DNA from: Variovorax terrae
GTDB taxonomy: Bacteria; Pseudomonadota; Gammaproteobacteria; Burkholderiales; Burkholderiaceae_C
Direction: 5' to 3'
Assembly: GCF_022809125.1 (NCBI RefSeq)
Contig: NZ_JALGBI010000001.1
Coordinates: 2,542,001 to 2,606,000, forward strand
Length of the DNA: 64,000 nucleotides
The notes beneath the pieces are model-generated. The model did no database searches, was not told the DNA's origin, and was given only the letters and a program-made list of their open reading frames with translations. Shown here in pieces: positions 38,963 through 47,971 of this stretch (position 1 is its first letter; every line of letters starts with the position of its first letter). Position numbers and translations under genes: made by a program.

Positions 38963-39385
38963 ATGCTGGACCGCACGACCACCCAGTTCTCCCACGTCAA
39001 GCCCGGCGACACCGCCTACGTTGCCGGCGGCCTGCGCGACTTCTTCCTCTACCGCGACCTCGGGGTCGCCGAGGCCACGCACGGAAAAGTGATCGCCCAC
39101 CTGGTCAAGGCCAACATGGCACCGGAACAGGGCACGGGATGGCACCGGCATGAGGCGGATTTCCAGATCGTGATCATGCTCAAGGGCTGGGCGCGCTTCA
39201 TGTACGAAGACCGGGAAACCCGGGTCGAAGCCGGCGACTGCGTGCACCAGCGCCCCGGCATCCGCCACTACCTGTTCGACTACTCGCCCGACATGGAGTA
39301 CCTGGAAATCGTTTCGCCGGCGGATTTCAAGAGCATCGACGTCGATCCGGTCTGCGAAATTCCGCCGCCCACGCCCTGGAAGTGA
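38963..39385 (+). CDS. Cupin domain protein
   Basis: A 140-residue single-cupin protein. The metal site motif is [20 protein letters not shown] (near residue 57) with second-motif residues in [20 protein letters not shown]. It probably binds a divalent metal; the reaction is unknown. The start is the ATG after CAGGAGCGCC, and a further upstream in-frame ATG is rejected for lack of a binding site. It is convergent with a GST gene across a repeat copy. Confidence 0.88.
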   Translation: MLDRTTTQFSHVKPGDTAYVAGGLRDFFLYRDLGVAEATHGKVIAHLVKANMAPEQGTGWHRHEADFQIVIMLKGWARFMYEDRETRVEAGDCVHQRPGIRHYLFDYSPDMEYLEIVSPADFKSIDVDPVCEIPPPTPWK

Positions 39386-39456
39386 TTTTTCAAGGCAAAT
39401 CGACCCGATGTCCTTGTCGGGCGGTTATTTCATGCTCTCATTTTAATAGCAACCAC
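39383..39456 (-). repeat. Dispersed Comamonadaceae-type repeat, copy F, inverted orientation
   Basis: On the minus strand GGTTGCTATTAAAATGAGAGC, ATAACCGCCCGACAAG, GGACATCGGGTCGATTTG and TTGAAAAATC follow the family order. It fills the gap between the convergent cupin and GST genes and is the only complete copy in this orientation. Confidence 0.8.
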
Positions 39457-39465
39457 CGCAGAGCT

Positions 39466-40122
39466 TCAAAACTCGGCTTCGAGCTCGTCGATGGCCTCGG
39501 GCTCCTGGCGGGCGGCGGCCACCCACTCCTGCATCGCGGGCAGTTCCATGATGCGCTTGCAGTAGGCCGCGCAGACCTTGTCGATGGCCACGTCGTAGGT
39601 CAGAAAACGCGTCACCACCGGCGCGTACATGGCGTCGGCCATGCCCGGCTGCCGGCCGAACAGGTAAGGGCCGCCATAGGCCACCAGGCACTCCTTCCAG
39701 ATCGCGATCACGCGGTCGATGTCGCCCTGCGCACGCGACCAGACCTTGAAGCCGGGGAAGCGCGCCTTGAGGTTCATCGGCAGCGAGCCGCGCAGCGCGC
39801 TGAAGCCCGAATGCATTTCGCCGCAGATCGCGCGGCAATGGGCGCGGGCCTTGGCGTCGGCCGGCAGCAGGCCGGCCCGCGGTTTGATTTCGTGCAGGTA
39901 CTCGCCGATGGCCAGCGTGTCCCAGACCTTGATGCCGTTGTGCAGCAGCGAGGGCACCAGCATGGACGACGACAGCAGCAGGATCTCGGCCTTCATCGCC
40001 GGGTCGTCCGGCGGGATGACCTTCTCGGAGAAATCCAGCCCCGACAGCCGGGCCATCAGCCAGCCGCGCAAGGCCCAGGCCCCGTAGTTCTTGCTGCTGA
40101 TGGTGAGAACGGCCTTGGCCAT
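39466..40122 (-). CDS. Glutathione S-transferase family protein
   Basis: A 218-residue cytoplasmic GST-fold protein. Residues 1-78 are the thioredoxin-like domain (ISSKNYGAWALRGWLMARLS, with VPSLLHNGIKVWDTLAIGEY near residue 57). The rest is the all-helical domain with DVAIDKVCAAYCKRIMELPA. The first-strand Ser of SSKNY is in the catalytic position. Substrates are unknown. It is convergent with the cupin gene and divergent from phaZ. Confidence 0.88.
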   Translation of the reverse strand: MAKAVLTISSKNYGAWALRGWLMARLSGLDFSEKVIPPDDPAMKAEILLLSSSMLVPSLLHNGIKVWDTLAIGEYLHEIKPRAGLLPADAKARAHCRAICGEMHSGFSALRGSLPMNLKARFPGFKVWSRAQGDIDRVIAIWKECLVAYGGPYLFGRQPGMADAMYAPVVTRFLTYDVAIDKVCAAYCKRIMELPAMQEWVAAARQEPEAIDELEAEF

Positions 40123-40196
40123 GGCTTGCTCCTGGAAGTGTGCAGGGCCTCAGCAAGGGATGTGCCACCGCCGCCCGGCGTCCCTCCTGAGCCGGC

Positions 40197-40211
40197 TGGC
40201 CCGCAACTTGC
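40197..40211 (+). promoter_or_regulatory. Sigma-54 type promoter upstream of phaZ
   Basis: TGGCCCG, four bases, TTGC matches the -24/-12 consensus TGGCACG-N4-TTGC with one mismatch and has the strict GG-N10-GC spacing. It is 38 bases from the phaZ start codon, giving a leader of roughly 28 bases. An RpoN activator site was not found. Confidence 0.5.
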
Positions 40212-40249
40212 CTGCACCCCTGGGGCCACGACCCTCCGTCAGGAATTCC

Positions 40250-41470
40250 ATGCTGTATCAGGCCTATCAAACCCAGTCCGACCTGATGTCGCCATGGCGG
40301 CTGCTGGCCCAGCATGGCAGCGCCGCGCTCTGGCTGCGCGAGACCGAAGGCTCGATGCTGCGCAGGCTGTCGGCGGCGTTCGAGGTGTTCTCGCGCCTGC
40401 GGCTCACGCACTCGCGTCCGGCCTACGGCATCGGCTCCGTAACGGCGAACGGGCACGAGGTTGCCGTGGCCGAGGAGCCGGTGCTGACGCTGCCGTTCGG
40501 CACCCTGCTGCACTTCAACAAGGCCCTGGACGGCGACAGGCCGCAGCACCCGCCGGTGCTGCTGGTCGCGCCGCTGTCCGGCCATTTCGCCACCCTGCTG
40601 CGCGAGACCGCGCGCACCCTGCTGCAGGACCACGACGTCTACATCACCGACTGGCACAACGCGCGCGACGTGTCGCTGCGCCACGGCGCCTTCGGGCTGG
40701 ACGACTACATCGACCACCTGATGCGCTTCACCGAGGCCATCGGCCCCGGCGCCCATGTGGTGGCGGTGTGCCAGCCCTGCGTGGCGGCGCTGGCCGCCAC
40801 CGCCCTCATGGCCGAGGACGACCACCCGGCCCAGCCGCGCAGCCTCACGCTGATGGCCGGCCCGGTGGACTGCCGCGTCAACCCCACCGAGGTCAACAGG
40901 CTGGCCACCAGCAAGCCGATCGAGTGGTTCGAGCAGAACCTGATCAGCCACGTGCCGTGGCCGCATGCCGGCCACATGCGCCGCGTCTACCCGGGCTTCG
41001 TGCAGCTCGGCGCCTTCCTGAGCATGAACCTGGAGCGGCACAAGAAATCCTTCGAAGCCCTGTACCAGTTCCTCGTTGAAGGCGAGGTGGAGAAGGCCGA
41101 CGTCATCCGCGCGTTCTACGACGAGTACCTGGCCGTCAACGACCTGCCGGCCGAGTTCTACCTGGAGACGGTGGCAAAGGTGTTCCAGACCTACGACCTG
41201 CCGCTGGGCAGGCTCACCTACCGCGGCCGCCTCGTCAACCCCGCAGCGATCCGCCGCACCGCCCTGCTCACCGTCGAGGGCGAGCGCGACGACATCTGCG
41301 CCGTCGGCCAGACCGTGGCCGCGCAGGACCTGTGCAGCAGCATCCGCCCCTACCGGAAGACCCACCACATCCAGGTGGGCGTGGGCCACTACGGCGTATT
41401 CAGCGGCCGCAAGTGGAACCAGCAGATCTACCCGCGCGTGCGCGAGGTCATCCACTCCAGCCTGGGTTGA
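40250..41470 (+). CDS. phaZ: Intracellular poly(3-hydroxyalkanoate) depolymerase
   Basis: Cytoplasmic PHB depolymerase of the native-granule type, 406 residues, releasing hydroxybutyrate from storage granules. The MLYQAYQTQSDLMSPWRLLA start and the TDWHNARDVSL motif are family hallmarks. The nucleophile is the Cys of VVAVCQPCVAAL (near residue 175), the acid is in VEGERDDICAV and the His in VGVGHYGVFSG. The ATG at 40250 has AGGAATTCC before it. Upstream in-frame codons lack the conserved start. A sigma-54-like promoter precedes it. It links with scoAB as another PHB/ketone-body gene. Confidence 0.93.
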   Translation: MLYQAYQTQSDLMSPWRLLAQHGSAALWLRETEGSMLRRLSAAFEVFSRLRLTHSRPAYGIGSVTANGHEVAVAEEPVLTLPFGTLLHFNKALDGDRPQHPPVLLVAPLSGHFATLLRETARTLLQDHDVYITDWHNARDVSLRHGAFGLDDYIDHLMRFTEAIGPGAHVVAVCQPCVAALAATALMAEDDHPAQPRSLTLMAGPVDCRVNPTEVNRLATSKPIEWFEQNLISHVPWPHAGHMRRVYPGFVQLGAFLSMNLERHKKSFEALYQFLVEGEVEKADVIRAFYDEYLAVNDLPAEFYLETVAKVFQTYDLPLGRLTYRGRLVNPAAIRRTALLTVEGERDDICAVGQTVAAQDLCSSIRPYRKTHHIQVGVGHYGVFSGRKWNQQIYPRVREVIHSSLG

Positions 41471-41489
41471 GGCGGCGCCAGGGCCACGC

Positions 41490-43280
41490 TCATGGGCTCG
41501 CCAGGTCTGCCAGGGTGAAGGCCTTGGTTTGCGCCTTGCCTTGCAGCTTTTGCCCGAACAGCTTGTTGCCGTGGATTTCCGTGATGTCCTCGCTGACCGG
41601 CAGCGCGCAACCCACCTCGGGCGAATACAGCCTGATTTCCTCGGCCTTCAGGTAGCCGCCCGCCGTCTCGAAGTCGCGCACGATCCTGAGCTGGGTGCCG
41701 GGGTAGGGAAAGTTGTATTCAGGCCAGCTCGCCCGCGTCTCGCCCACGGACACCCGGGTTTCGCCGGGCAGGCCGCGGCTCTGGATCGTCGCCACCATGC
41801 TTTGCCCCGGCGACAGCGTGGCGATGCTGCCGTTGAAGACCTGCTCGGTTTCCACGACCCGCGCATGCAGGAAATGCAGCGCCTTGGTGCCCCCTGCCGC
41901 GAGCGTGCCCGCCGCATGGTAGAACACCGTGAGCCCGTTGCCGTACTCGACGACGCAGAGGCCGTTCTCATGGCGCACCGTCATGTTGAGATCCTTGCCG
42001 CCGACCGCCATCACGACCTTGGCCGTCCGGGTGGGATGGGCCTGGGGAAACAACGCGCGCGAGCGGGCGATTTCCCCGCGCACCTTGTCCGAAATGAACA
42101 TGTCGGGGTCCACGCTGGCCACCTTGGCGGCGGATGCGCGTGCGGCGCGGTCGGCCTCGTCCAGCTCTTTCTTCTTGCGCGCGTCGGTTTCCTCGATCGC
42201 GATGATGCGGGTGCGCGCGGTCTGCACGAACTGGCCTTGCGGGTACTGCGCCAGGTAGGCCTGCAGTTCGGCGCGAGTGCCGCCCGCCTCCGCCGCGCGC
42301 CAGAAAGCCGCTTCGGCGTCGCGCGCCGCGGCTTCGCTGGAGGAATCGCCCTTCAGGCTCGCCAAGCGCACACGGCTTTGCGCCATGTAGCGCCCACGCG
42401 GGTACTTGGCGAGGTAGTCCTCGAACACGGCGGGGCTGCGGCTGGCCTTGATGCTGTCCCACAGCTGGTCTTCGATCTCGCCGGCCGATGGGGCGGCCAA
42501 GGCCATCAGCGTGCCGGCCGCGCAGTTGCCAAAGCAGAAGTCTCCTTCGATGCTGCCTTCCATCCACGGCTCCTGGCGCCCCGCCGATTCGTTCTTCACC
42601 CCGGTCACCACCCGCTTGAGCACCTGCTCCACCGGCTGGTTCGACTGTTCCATCTGCTTGAGCAGGTGCCCCGTGTACAGCCCGTTCTTGCCGCTGCCGT
42701 CGGCCGCCACGCTGCCGGGCCGCGTGGCGTAGGAGATCAGGGTGCCACTGGGCGCGCTGACTCGGGCCAGGCCTTCGCCTGTCGATCTGAAGCCCCGCGC
42801 ATACGGGTTGTTGCGGCAGGCGTCCAGGAACACGAGGTTCAGCCTCGTCTTGGCGTCTTCCAGCACGTCCATCACCTGTTTCATGGACAGGCTCTGACTG
42901 GGCACGTCTTCTTCGGAGTCGATTTCCGCGTCCACCGTGGGCAGGTAGTTCTCGCCTCGAATCTGCACGCCATGGCCCGCATAGAACACCAGCGCCACCG
43001 CGCCCGGTGTGAGTTTGCTGCGGAACTCGCGCAGCGTGGCGCCCATCTGCCGCGTGCGCAGGTTGCTGCGCTCGATCACCTCGAAGCCCAGCGCTCTGAG
43101 CCTCGCCGCCATGTCTTTCGCATCGTTCGTCGGGTTCTTCAGCGGCGAGTTCTTGTACGTGCTGTTGCCGATCACCAGCGCCACGCGCTTCTCGGCGTCG
43201 GCGGCATGGGCGGCTGCGCCGAGCAGGCAGGCCATCAGAAAGGCCAGGGCCCGGCGGATCAAAGGGTGTTGGGTTTGCAT
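41490..43280 (-). CDS. Exported caspase-family protein with YPxG repeats, downstream copy
   Basis: A 596-residue protein with a signal peptide (about 1-27, ACLLGAAAHA), then a caspase-like peptidase domain (about 30-250). The catalytic His is in FYAGHGVQIRGENYLP and the Cys in LNLVFLDACRNNPYAR. Two repeats with the YLAKYPRGRY or YLAQYPQGQF pattern follow (about 290-370), then a charged stretch (KKKELDEADRAARASAAKVA) and a beta-rich C-terminal domain of unknown type (about 410-596). It is a paralogue of the next upstream gene with which its first 240 residues are nearly identical. The target of cleavage is unknown. Confidence 0.83.
   Translation of the reverse strand: MQTQHPLIRRALAFLMACLLGAAAHAADAEKRVALVIGNSTYKNSPLKNPTNDAKDMAARLRALGFEVIERSNLRTRQMGATLREFRSKLTPGAVALVFYAGHGVQIRGENYLPTVDAEIDSEEDVPSQSLSMKQVMDVLEDAKTRLNLVFLDACRNNPYARGFRSTGEGLARVSAPSGTLISYATRPGSVAADGSGKNGLYTGHLLKQMEQSNQPVEQVLKRVVTGVKNESAGRQEPWMEGSIEGDFCFGNCAAGTLMALAAPSAGEIEDQLWDSIKASRSPAVFEDYLAKYPRGRYMAQSRVRLASLKGDSSSEAAARDAEAAFWRAAEAGGTRAELQAYLAQYPQGQFVQTARTRIIAIEETDARKKKELDEADRAARASAAKVASVDPDMFISDKVRGEIARSRALFPQAHPTRTAKVVMAVGGKDLNMTVRHENGLCVVEYGNGLTVFYHAAGTLAAGGTKALHFLHARVVETEQVFNGSIATLSPGQSMVATIQSRGLPGETRVSVGETRASWPEYNFPYPGTQLRIVRDFETAGGYLKAEEIRLYSPEVGCALPVSEDITEIHGNKLFGQKLQGKAQTKAFTLADLASP
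42521..43195. repeat. Long direct repeat, copy 1 (caspase domain)
   Basis: The caspase-domain coding DNA of the downstream gene matches 44521-45198 at about nine bases in ten; a 180-base stretch at 42961-43140 differs from its partner at about 12 positions. One codon of length difference exists. It marks a gene duplication or gene conversion. Confidence 0.85.
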
Positions 43281-43309
43281 GCGCTGTTCTGTGGGGTGGG
43301 TGGGTGTGT

Positions 43310-45307
43310 CTACTTCGACGCCGCAAGCACGTGCCGGTCGATGATGTAGTTGGTTCGCACGATCTCCTTGCCATAAGGCATGTCCCAGAAGTACTGGCCG
43401 CCGGGAGGCGACATGAGCAGCGGCTTCTCGGGCACGGTGCGCACCGCCACCTGCGACAGGAAAACACCCAGGTCTTCCAGGAAATAGTCTTCGGTGACGG
43501 TGTACTTGCCTTCGTTGCGCGGCACGTCGCCCTCGGCCGGCTTCACCTGCCAGGCGTCGCCCGTCAGTTCCGGCGACAGGCTGGACGCCGCCACCTTGCC
43601 CACGACCTGTTTGGACAGCTTCAGGACGGCCCCGTTGTTGTACTTGCCTTCCACGCGGATGCGCGCGCCTTCCCTCATCGGGAACAGGCTGCCCTCGATG
43701 CGGTCGATGCTCGCGATGTAGCTCGCCACGGTGCTGCCCTGCAGGCGGCCGATCTGCAGCAGCCCGCCAAAGGCCCAATAGGCATATTCCTGGACCGACT
43801 GCACGCTGCCCGTCGAGCCCATGAGGCCATTGAACTTTTGCTGGCTGCTGGTGTTGGAGCGCACCTCCAGCCAGCCTGGCGCCGGCTGGCGCAGGCGCCG
43901 CACTTCCTTGGCCCAGCTCTCGACCTTGCCTTCCTGCGAGTTGGTGCGCAAGTCCACCTGCACTTCCATCGCCCGGGGCTCGGGGGTTCTCTGGAACGCC
44001 TCCGAAGCCTCGAGCCTGTTCCAGGTGTCCTCGCTCAGTTGGAAGGGCAGATGGGGCCGCGCCTGGGCCGCAGGCAGGTCGCGCAGCTTTTGCCGGGCTG
44101 CATCGGCGTGGCTCCCGCCCGGATAGGCATTCACGTAGGCCATCAGCGCCGGCCTCGAATTGGCCTGGCTCGCCCTGGCCCAGGCCTCGTCGTCGGCCGC
44201 CGCGTTGCGCGTCAGCGCGATGCGGCTCGCCGCCAGCGCCGCAAACCGGCCCGACGGATAGCTCGACAGGTACGCCTCGTAGTCCGCCACGCTGCGCGAC
44301 TTGTCCGCCCGGCTCCATGCCGCCATCTGCTGGCTGTCGTCGGCCACCGGCGCCTTCGCCAGGCTTGCCGCCTGCGCGGCGTACTTGCCCCTGGGGTACT
44401 GGCGCAGGTATTCGTCAAACGCCGCCTTGCTGCCGCTGCCGCGGATCGACTCCCACAGGTCGTCCTCGATCTCCCCCGCCGTGCGGATGCGCGCCGGGCT
44501 GGCCGCTGTGCCGCCCGCGGCGCAGTTGCCAAAGCAGAAGTCGCCCTCGATGCTGCCCTCCATCCACGGTTCCTGGCGGCCCTGTGATGCTGCCTTCACC
44601 CCTGACACCACTCGCTTGAGCACCTGTTCCACCGGCTGATTCGACTGCTCCATCTGCTTGAGCAAGTACCCCGTGTACAGGCCATTGCGGCCCTCCCCGT
44701 CGGCCGCCACGCTGCCGGGGCGGGTGGCATAAGAGATCAGCGTGCCGCTGGGCGCGCTGACTCGCGCCAGTCCCTCTCCCGCCGCCGAACGGAAGCTCCG
44801 TGCATAGGGGTTGTTGCGGCACGCGTCCAGGAACACGAGGTTGAGCCGGGTCTTGGCATCGTCCAGCACGTCCATGACCTGCTTCACCGAGAGGCTCTGG
44901 CTCGGAATGTCTTCCTCGGAGTCGATCTCCGCATCGACCGTGGGCAGGTAGTTCTCGCCCCGAATCTGCACGCCATGGCCCGCATAGAACACCAGCGCCA
45001 CCGCACCCGGTGTGAGTTTGCTGCGGAACTCGCGCAGCGCAGCGCCCATCTGCCGCGTGCGCAGGTTGCTGCGCTCGATCACTTCGAAGCCCAGGCTGCG
45101 CAGCTTCGCCGCCATGTCCTTCGCATCGTTCGTCGGGTTCTTCAGCGGCGAGTTCTTGTACGTGCTGTTGCCGATCACCAGCGCCACGCGCTTCTCGGAA
45201 GGCTCAGGACTCTTCGCCAACCCCTGGCCCATTGCATGCGGCGCCACAAAGACCAGGAGCAGCCCCAACCCCAGCCCGCGCCACATGACAGCCAAAAAAG
45301 TGCGCAT
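43310..45307 (-). CDS. Exported caspase-family protein with YPxG repeats, upstream copy
   Basis: A 665-residue exported protein. From the ATG at 45307 it has a signal peptide (MRTFLAVMWRGLGLGLLLVF, cleaved after HAMG), then a caspase domain with YAGHGVQIRGENYLP and FLDACRNNPYARSFRS as catalytic His and Cys. Three YL..YPxGxY-type repeats follow (FDEYLRQYPRGKY, YEAYLSSYPSGRF, LMAYVNAYPGGSH), and then a C-terminal domain of about 270 residues that differs from that of its neighbour (VQEYAYWAFGGLLQIGRLQG). Start choice is uncertain; an upstream ATG exists at 45346. The gene ends 29 bases before the second copy's start. Confidence 0.8.
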   Translation of the reverse strand: MRTFLAVMWRGLGLGLLLVFVAPHAMGQGLAKSPEPSEKRVALVIGNSTYKNSPLKNPTNDAKDMAAKLRSLGFEVIERSNLRTRQMGAALREFRSKLTPGAVALVFYAGHGVQIRGENYLPTVDAEIDSEEDIPSQSLSVKQVMDVLDDAKTRLNLVFLDACRNNPYARSFRSAAGEGLARVSAPSGTLISYATRPGSVAADGEGRNGLYTGYLLKQMEQSNQPVEQVLKRVVSGVKAASQGRQEPWMEGSIEGDFCFGNCAAGGTAASPARIRTAGEIEDDLWESIRGSGSKAAFDEYLRQYPRGKYAAQAASLAKAPVADDSQQMAAWSRADKSRSVADYEAYLSSYPSGRFAALAASRIALTRNAAADDEAWARASQANSRPALMAYVNAYPGGSHADAARQKLRDLPAAQARPHLPFQLSEDTWNRLEASEAFQRTPEPRAMEVQVDLRTNSQEGKVESWAKEVRRLRQPAPGWLEVRSNTSSQQKFNGLMGSTGSVQSVQEYAYWAFGGLLQIGRLQGSTVASYIASIDRIEGSLFPMREGARIRVEGKYNNGAVLKLSKQVVGKVAASSLSPELTGDAWQVKPAEGDVPRNEGKYTVTEDYFLEDLGVFLSQVAVRTVPEKPLLMSPPGGQYFWDMPYGKEIVRTNYIIDRHVLAASK
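44521..45198. repeat. Long direct repeat, copy 2 (caspase domain)
   Basis: Partner of 42521-43195. The shift between copies is 2000 bases at one end and 2003 at the other, so one in-frame codon was gained or lost. Outside the repeat, the two genes diverge. Confidence 0.85.
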
Positions 45308-45558
45308 CGGCGCAAGCTCGAACAAGGACGCGGTGACAGATCTCATGAAACTCAAGGATGGAGGTCGCCCGGACGATGGGCCCGCAGGCCTGCCACCCGG
45401 TGGGGAAATTGCGCCACCCCGCCCGCGGTGCGCCATGGGGTTCCGCCCGGGCGGATGGCCCTGCCGATCATCGGCGCCTTCGGCCAGCCGCCTATCCCAT
45501 ATTCATGGGTGTCGGATGAATACAACAAGCGAACAGGAAGCGATCGAGGGCCCTGCCG

Positions 45559-46110
45559 TCACCGCGCCATGGCGGCCACGTACGGCCCGATCTCGGTGCG
45601 GATGCTCATGCCGCGCTCGTATTTCTGCACCACCTTGCCGCTGGCGTCGAGCACGATCGCCGTGGGAAAGCTGTAGATGCGGCCGAACGCCCCGACGTCG
45701 CGCAGCCCCTTGGGCCGGCTGCCCGGCGGATAGGCGCTGTACCGGGGCATGGCGATCCGGTAGTCGCTGGCGCGGCTCTCCGCCAGCTTGGCCGGCCTGT
45801 CGCGGTTGTCATCGGAGCTGAAGAACACCACGTTGACCTTGCCCGGCAGTTCCTTGGCCAGTTTCAGCACATAGGGGCGCGTCTCCTGGCACGGAATGCA
45901 CCAGTCGCCGCCGAAATACAGCACCGTGGGCCGCCCGCGCAGCGCGGCGAGCGAGATGTCCGTGCCGTCCACGTACTCGTAGACATCGGGCGCCAGCGGT
46001 ATTTCTCCTTTTTCCGGCGACCAGGCCAGGCAGGAAGCAGCGCCCAGCAGGCCCAGCAGCAGCGCGAGCGCCTGCGGACCCGTGGACCGCAGCGCCTGGC
46101 GGGCCCTCAT
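45559..46110 (-). CDS. Thioredoxin/TlpA-like exported protein
   Basis: A 183-residue thioredoxin-fold protein with a signal peptide or lipoprotein-like start (ALALLLGLLGAASCLAW, with a Cys near residue 27). The redox motif is GGDWCIPCQETRPYVLKLAK near residue 72, and the cis-proline region is YSFPTAIVLDASG. It probably reduces periplasmic thiols. The ATG overlaps the stop of the CBS gene (ATGA). The 251-bp stretch after it, before the caspase genes, has a short CCCAT/ATGGG inverted repeat and no clear gene. Confidence 0.85.
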   Translation of the reverse strand: MRARQALRSTGPQALALLLGLLGAASCLAWSPEKGEIPLAPDVYEYVDGTDISLAALRGRPTVLYFGGDWCIPCQETRPYVLKLAKELPGKVNVVFFSSDDNRDRPAKLAESRASDYRIAMPRYSAYPPGSRPKGLRDVGAFGRIYSFPTAIVLDASGKVVQKYERGMSIRTEIGPYVAAMAR

Positions 46111-46562
46111 GCCTGGCTTGGCTCGTCTTCCGCCGGCCAGTCGCGGATGTAGGCCTTGAGCATCTTGTTCTCGAAGTTCTGGCTGTCCACCACGGCCTTG
46201 GCCACGTCGTAGAAGCTGATCACCCCCATGAGCATGCGGCGGTCCATCACGGGCATGTAGCGCGCATGGCGGTCCAGCATCATGCGGCGCACCTCGTCGA
46301 GGTCGGTTTCCGAAGTGCAGGTGAGCGGGTGGTCGTCCATGGCGCTGCGCACCAGGGTCGCTCCGACCTGGCCGCTGTTCTTGACGATGCTCAGGATGAC
46401 TTCGCGGAAGGTCAGCATGCCCACCAGGTCGCCATGCTCCATGACGACCAGCGAACCGATGTCCTTTTCGGCCATCACATCCACCGCACGGGCCAGGGGC
46501 TCGTCGGGCGTGACGGTGTAGAGCGTGTTGCCCTTGACGCGCAGGATGTCGCTGACTTTCAT
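46107..46562 (-). CDS. CBS domain protein
   Basis: A 151-residue cytoplasmic protein with two tandem CBS domains (about 1-60 and 70-130), which bind adenine nucleotides or similar ligands. The signatures are VKGNTLYTVTPDEPLARAVD and LVVMEHGDLVGMLTFREVIL, then MLDRHARYMPVMDRRMLMGV. There is no effector domain. The start at 46562 has GAGGAG eight bases upstream. Its stop overlaps the thioredoxin-like gene, so the two are co-translated. It is divergent from metY. Confidence 0.9.
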   Translation of the reverse strand: MKVSDILRVKGNTLYTVTPDEPLARAVDVMAEKDIGSLVVMEHGDLVGMLTFREVILSIVKNSGQVGATLVRSAMDDHPLTCTSETDLDEVRRMMLDRHARYMPVMDRRMLMGVISFYDVAKAVVDSQNFENKMLKAYIRDWPAEDEPSQA

Positions 46563-46651
46563 GGTGTTCTCCTCTGTGTCGGCCTCGTCCACCCGGGCGG
46601 GCCGCCCTTGAAATATAGCCCACAATACCCCGAACTTCCATTGGAGACCGC

Positions 46652-47971
46652 ATGCCCGGCTATTCCGACCCCGGCTTCGACACCCTGGCGCTGCATGCCG
46701 GCGCCGCGCCCGACCCCGCCACCGGCGCGCGGGCGGTGCCGATCCACCTGACCACCTCGTTCGTGTTCGAGTCCAGCGACCACGCGGCCGCGCTGTTCAA
46801 CCTGGAGCGCGCGGGCCATGTCTATTCGCGCATCAGCAACCCCACCAATGCGGTGCTGGAGCAGCGCGTGGCGGCGCTCGAAGGCGGCATCGGCGCGATC
46901 GCCACCGCCAGCGGCCAGGCCGCGCTGCACCTGAGCGTGGCCACGCTGATGGGCGCGGGCTCGCACATCGTGGCCAGCACCGCGCTCTACGGCGGCTCGC
47001 AGAACCTGCTGCACTACACGATGCGCCGCTTCGGCATCGAGACCACCTTCGTCAAGCCCGGCGACATCGACGGCTGGCGCGCGGCCGTTCGCCCGCACAC
47101 CAAGCTGTTTTTCGGCGAGACCGTGGGCAACCCCGGGCTGGATGTGCTCGACATCCCCACCGTGGGCGCCATCGCGCACGAAGCCGGTGTGCCGTTACTG
47201 GTGGATTCGACCCTGACCTCTCCTTACCTCGTGAAACCGCTGGAGCTGGGCGCCGACCTGGTCTACCACTCGGCCACCAAGTTCCTCTCCGGCCACGGCA
47301 CGGTGATCGGCGGCATCGTGGTCGACGGCGGCAGCTTCGACTGGGATGGCCCGAAGACCGCGGGCCGATTCTCTGAACTGACCGCGCCCTATGACGGCTT
47401 CCACAACATGGTCTTCACCGAGGAAAGCACCGTGGGCGCCTTCCTGCTGCGCGCGCGGCGCGAGGGCCTGCGCGACTTCGGCGCCTGCATGAGCCCGCAC
47501 ACGGCCTGGCTGATCCTGCAGGGCATCGAGACGCTGCCGCTGCGCATGGAGCGGCACATGAGCAACACGCAGAAGGTGGTGGAGTTCCTCGCCAGCCACC
47601 CGTTCGTGGCGCGCGTGGGCCACCCGCTGCTCGAATCGCACCCCAGCCACGCGCTGGCGCAGAAGCTGCTGCGCTTCGGCGCGCGCGGCGCGGGCTCGGT
47701 GTTCAGCTTCGACATCCAGGGCAACCGCGAGCAGGGCAAGAAGTTCATCGAAACGCTCAAGCTGTTCAGCCATCTGGCCAACGTGGGCGACTGCCGCTCG
47801 CTGGTGATCCACCCGGCCAGCACCACGCATTTCCGCATGACGGACGAAGCCCTGGCCGCGGGCGGCATCTCGCAGGGCACGATCCGCCTGTCGATCGGGC
47901 TCGAAGACCCGGACGACCTGATCGACGACCTCAAGCGCGCGCTGAAGGCCGCAGAGAAGGCAGGTGCGTGA
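46652..47971 (+). CDS. metY: O-acetylhomoserine aminocarboxypropyltransferase
   Basis: PLP enzyme that makes homocysteine (or methionine) from O-acetylhomoserine and sulfide, 439 residues. It has the Cys/Met-metabolism fold with FVFESSDHAAALFNLERAGH, the PLP lysine in LVYHSATKFLSGHGTVIGG near residue 210 and the phosphate-binding ATASGQAALHLSV. The 439-residue length and the long C-terminal domain favour the MetY branch rather than MetB or MetZ. It is divergent from the CBS gene, and its stop overlaps the start of the next hydrolase (TGATG). No SAM riboswitch is visible upstream. Confidence 0.93.
   Translation: MPGYSDPGFDTLALHAGAAPDPATGARAVPIHLTTSFVFESSDHAAALFNLERAGHVYSRISNPTNAVLEQRVAALEGGIGAIATASGQAALHLSVATLMGAGSHIVASTALYGGSQNLLHYTMRRFGIETTFVKPGDIDGWRAAVRPHTKLFFGETVGNPGLDVLDIPTVGAIAHEAGVPLLVDSTLTSPYLVKPLELGADLVYHSATKFLSGHGTVIGGIVVDGGSFDWDGPKTAGRFSELTAPYDGFHNMVFTEESTVGAFLLRARREGLRDFGACMSPHTAWLILQGIETLPLRMERHMSNTQKVVEFLASHPFVARVGHPLLESHPSHALAQKLLRFGARGAGSVFSFDIQGNREQGKKFIETLKLFSHLANVGDCRSLVIHPASTTHFRMTDEALAAGGISQGTIRLSIGLEDPDDLIDDLKRALKAAEKAGA

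Noticed and set aside
46563..46651. SAM riboswitch before metY
   Set aside because: No conserved SAM-I, SAM-II or SAH aptamer elements are visible in the 89-bp gap.
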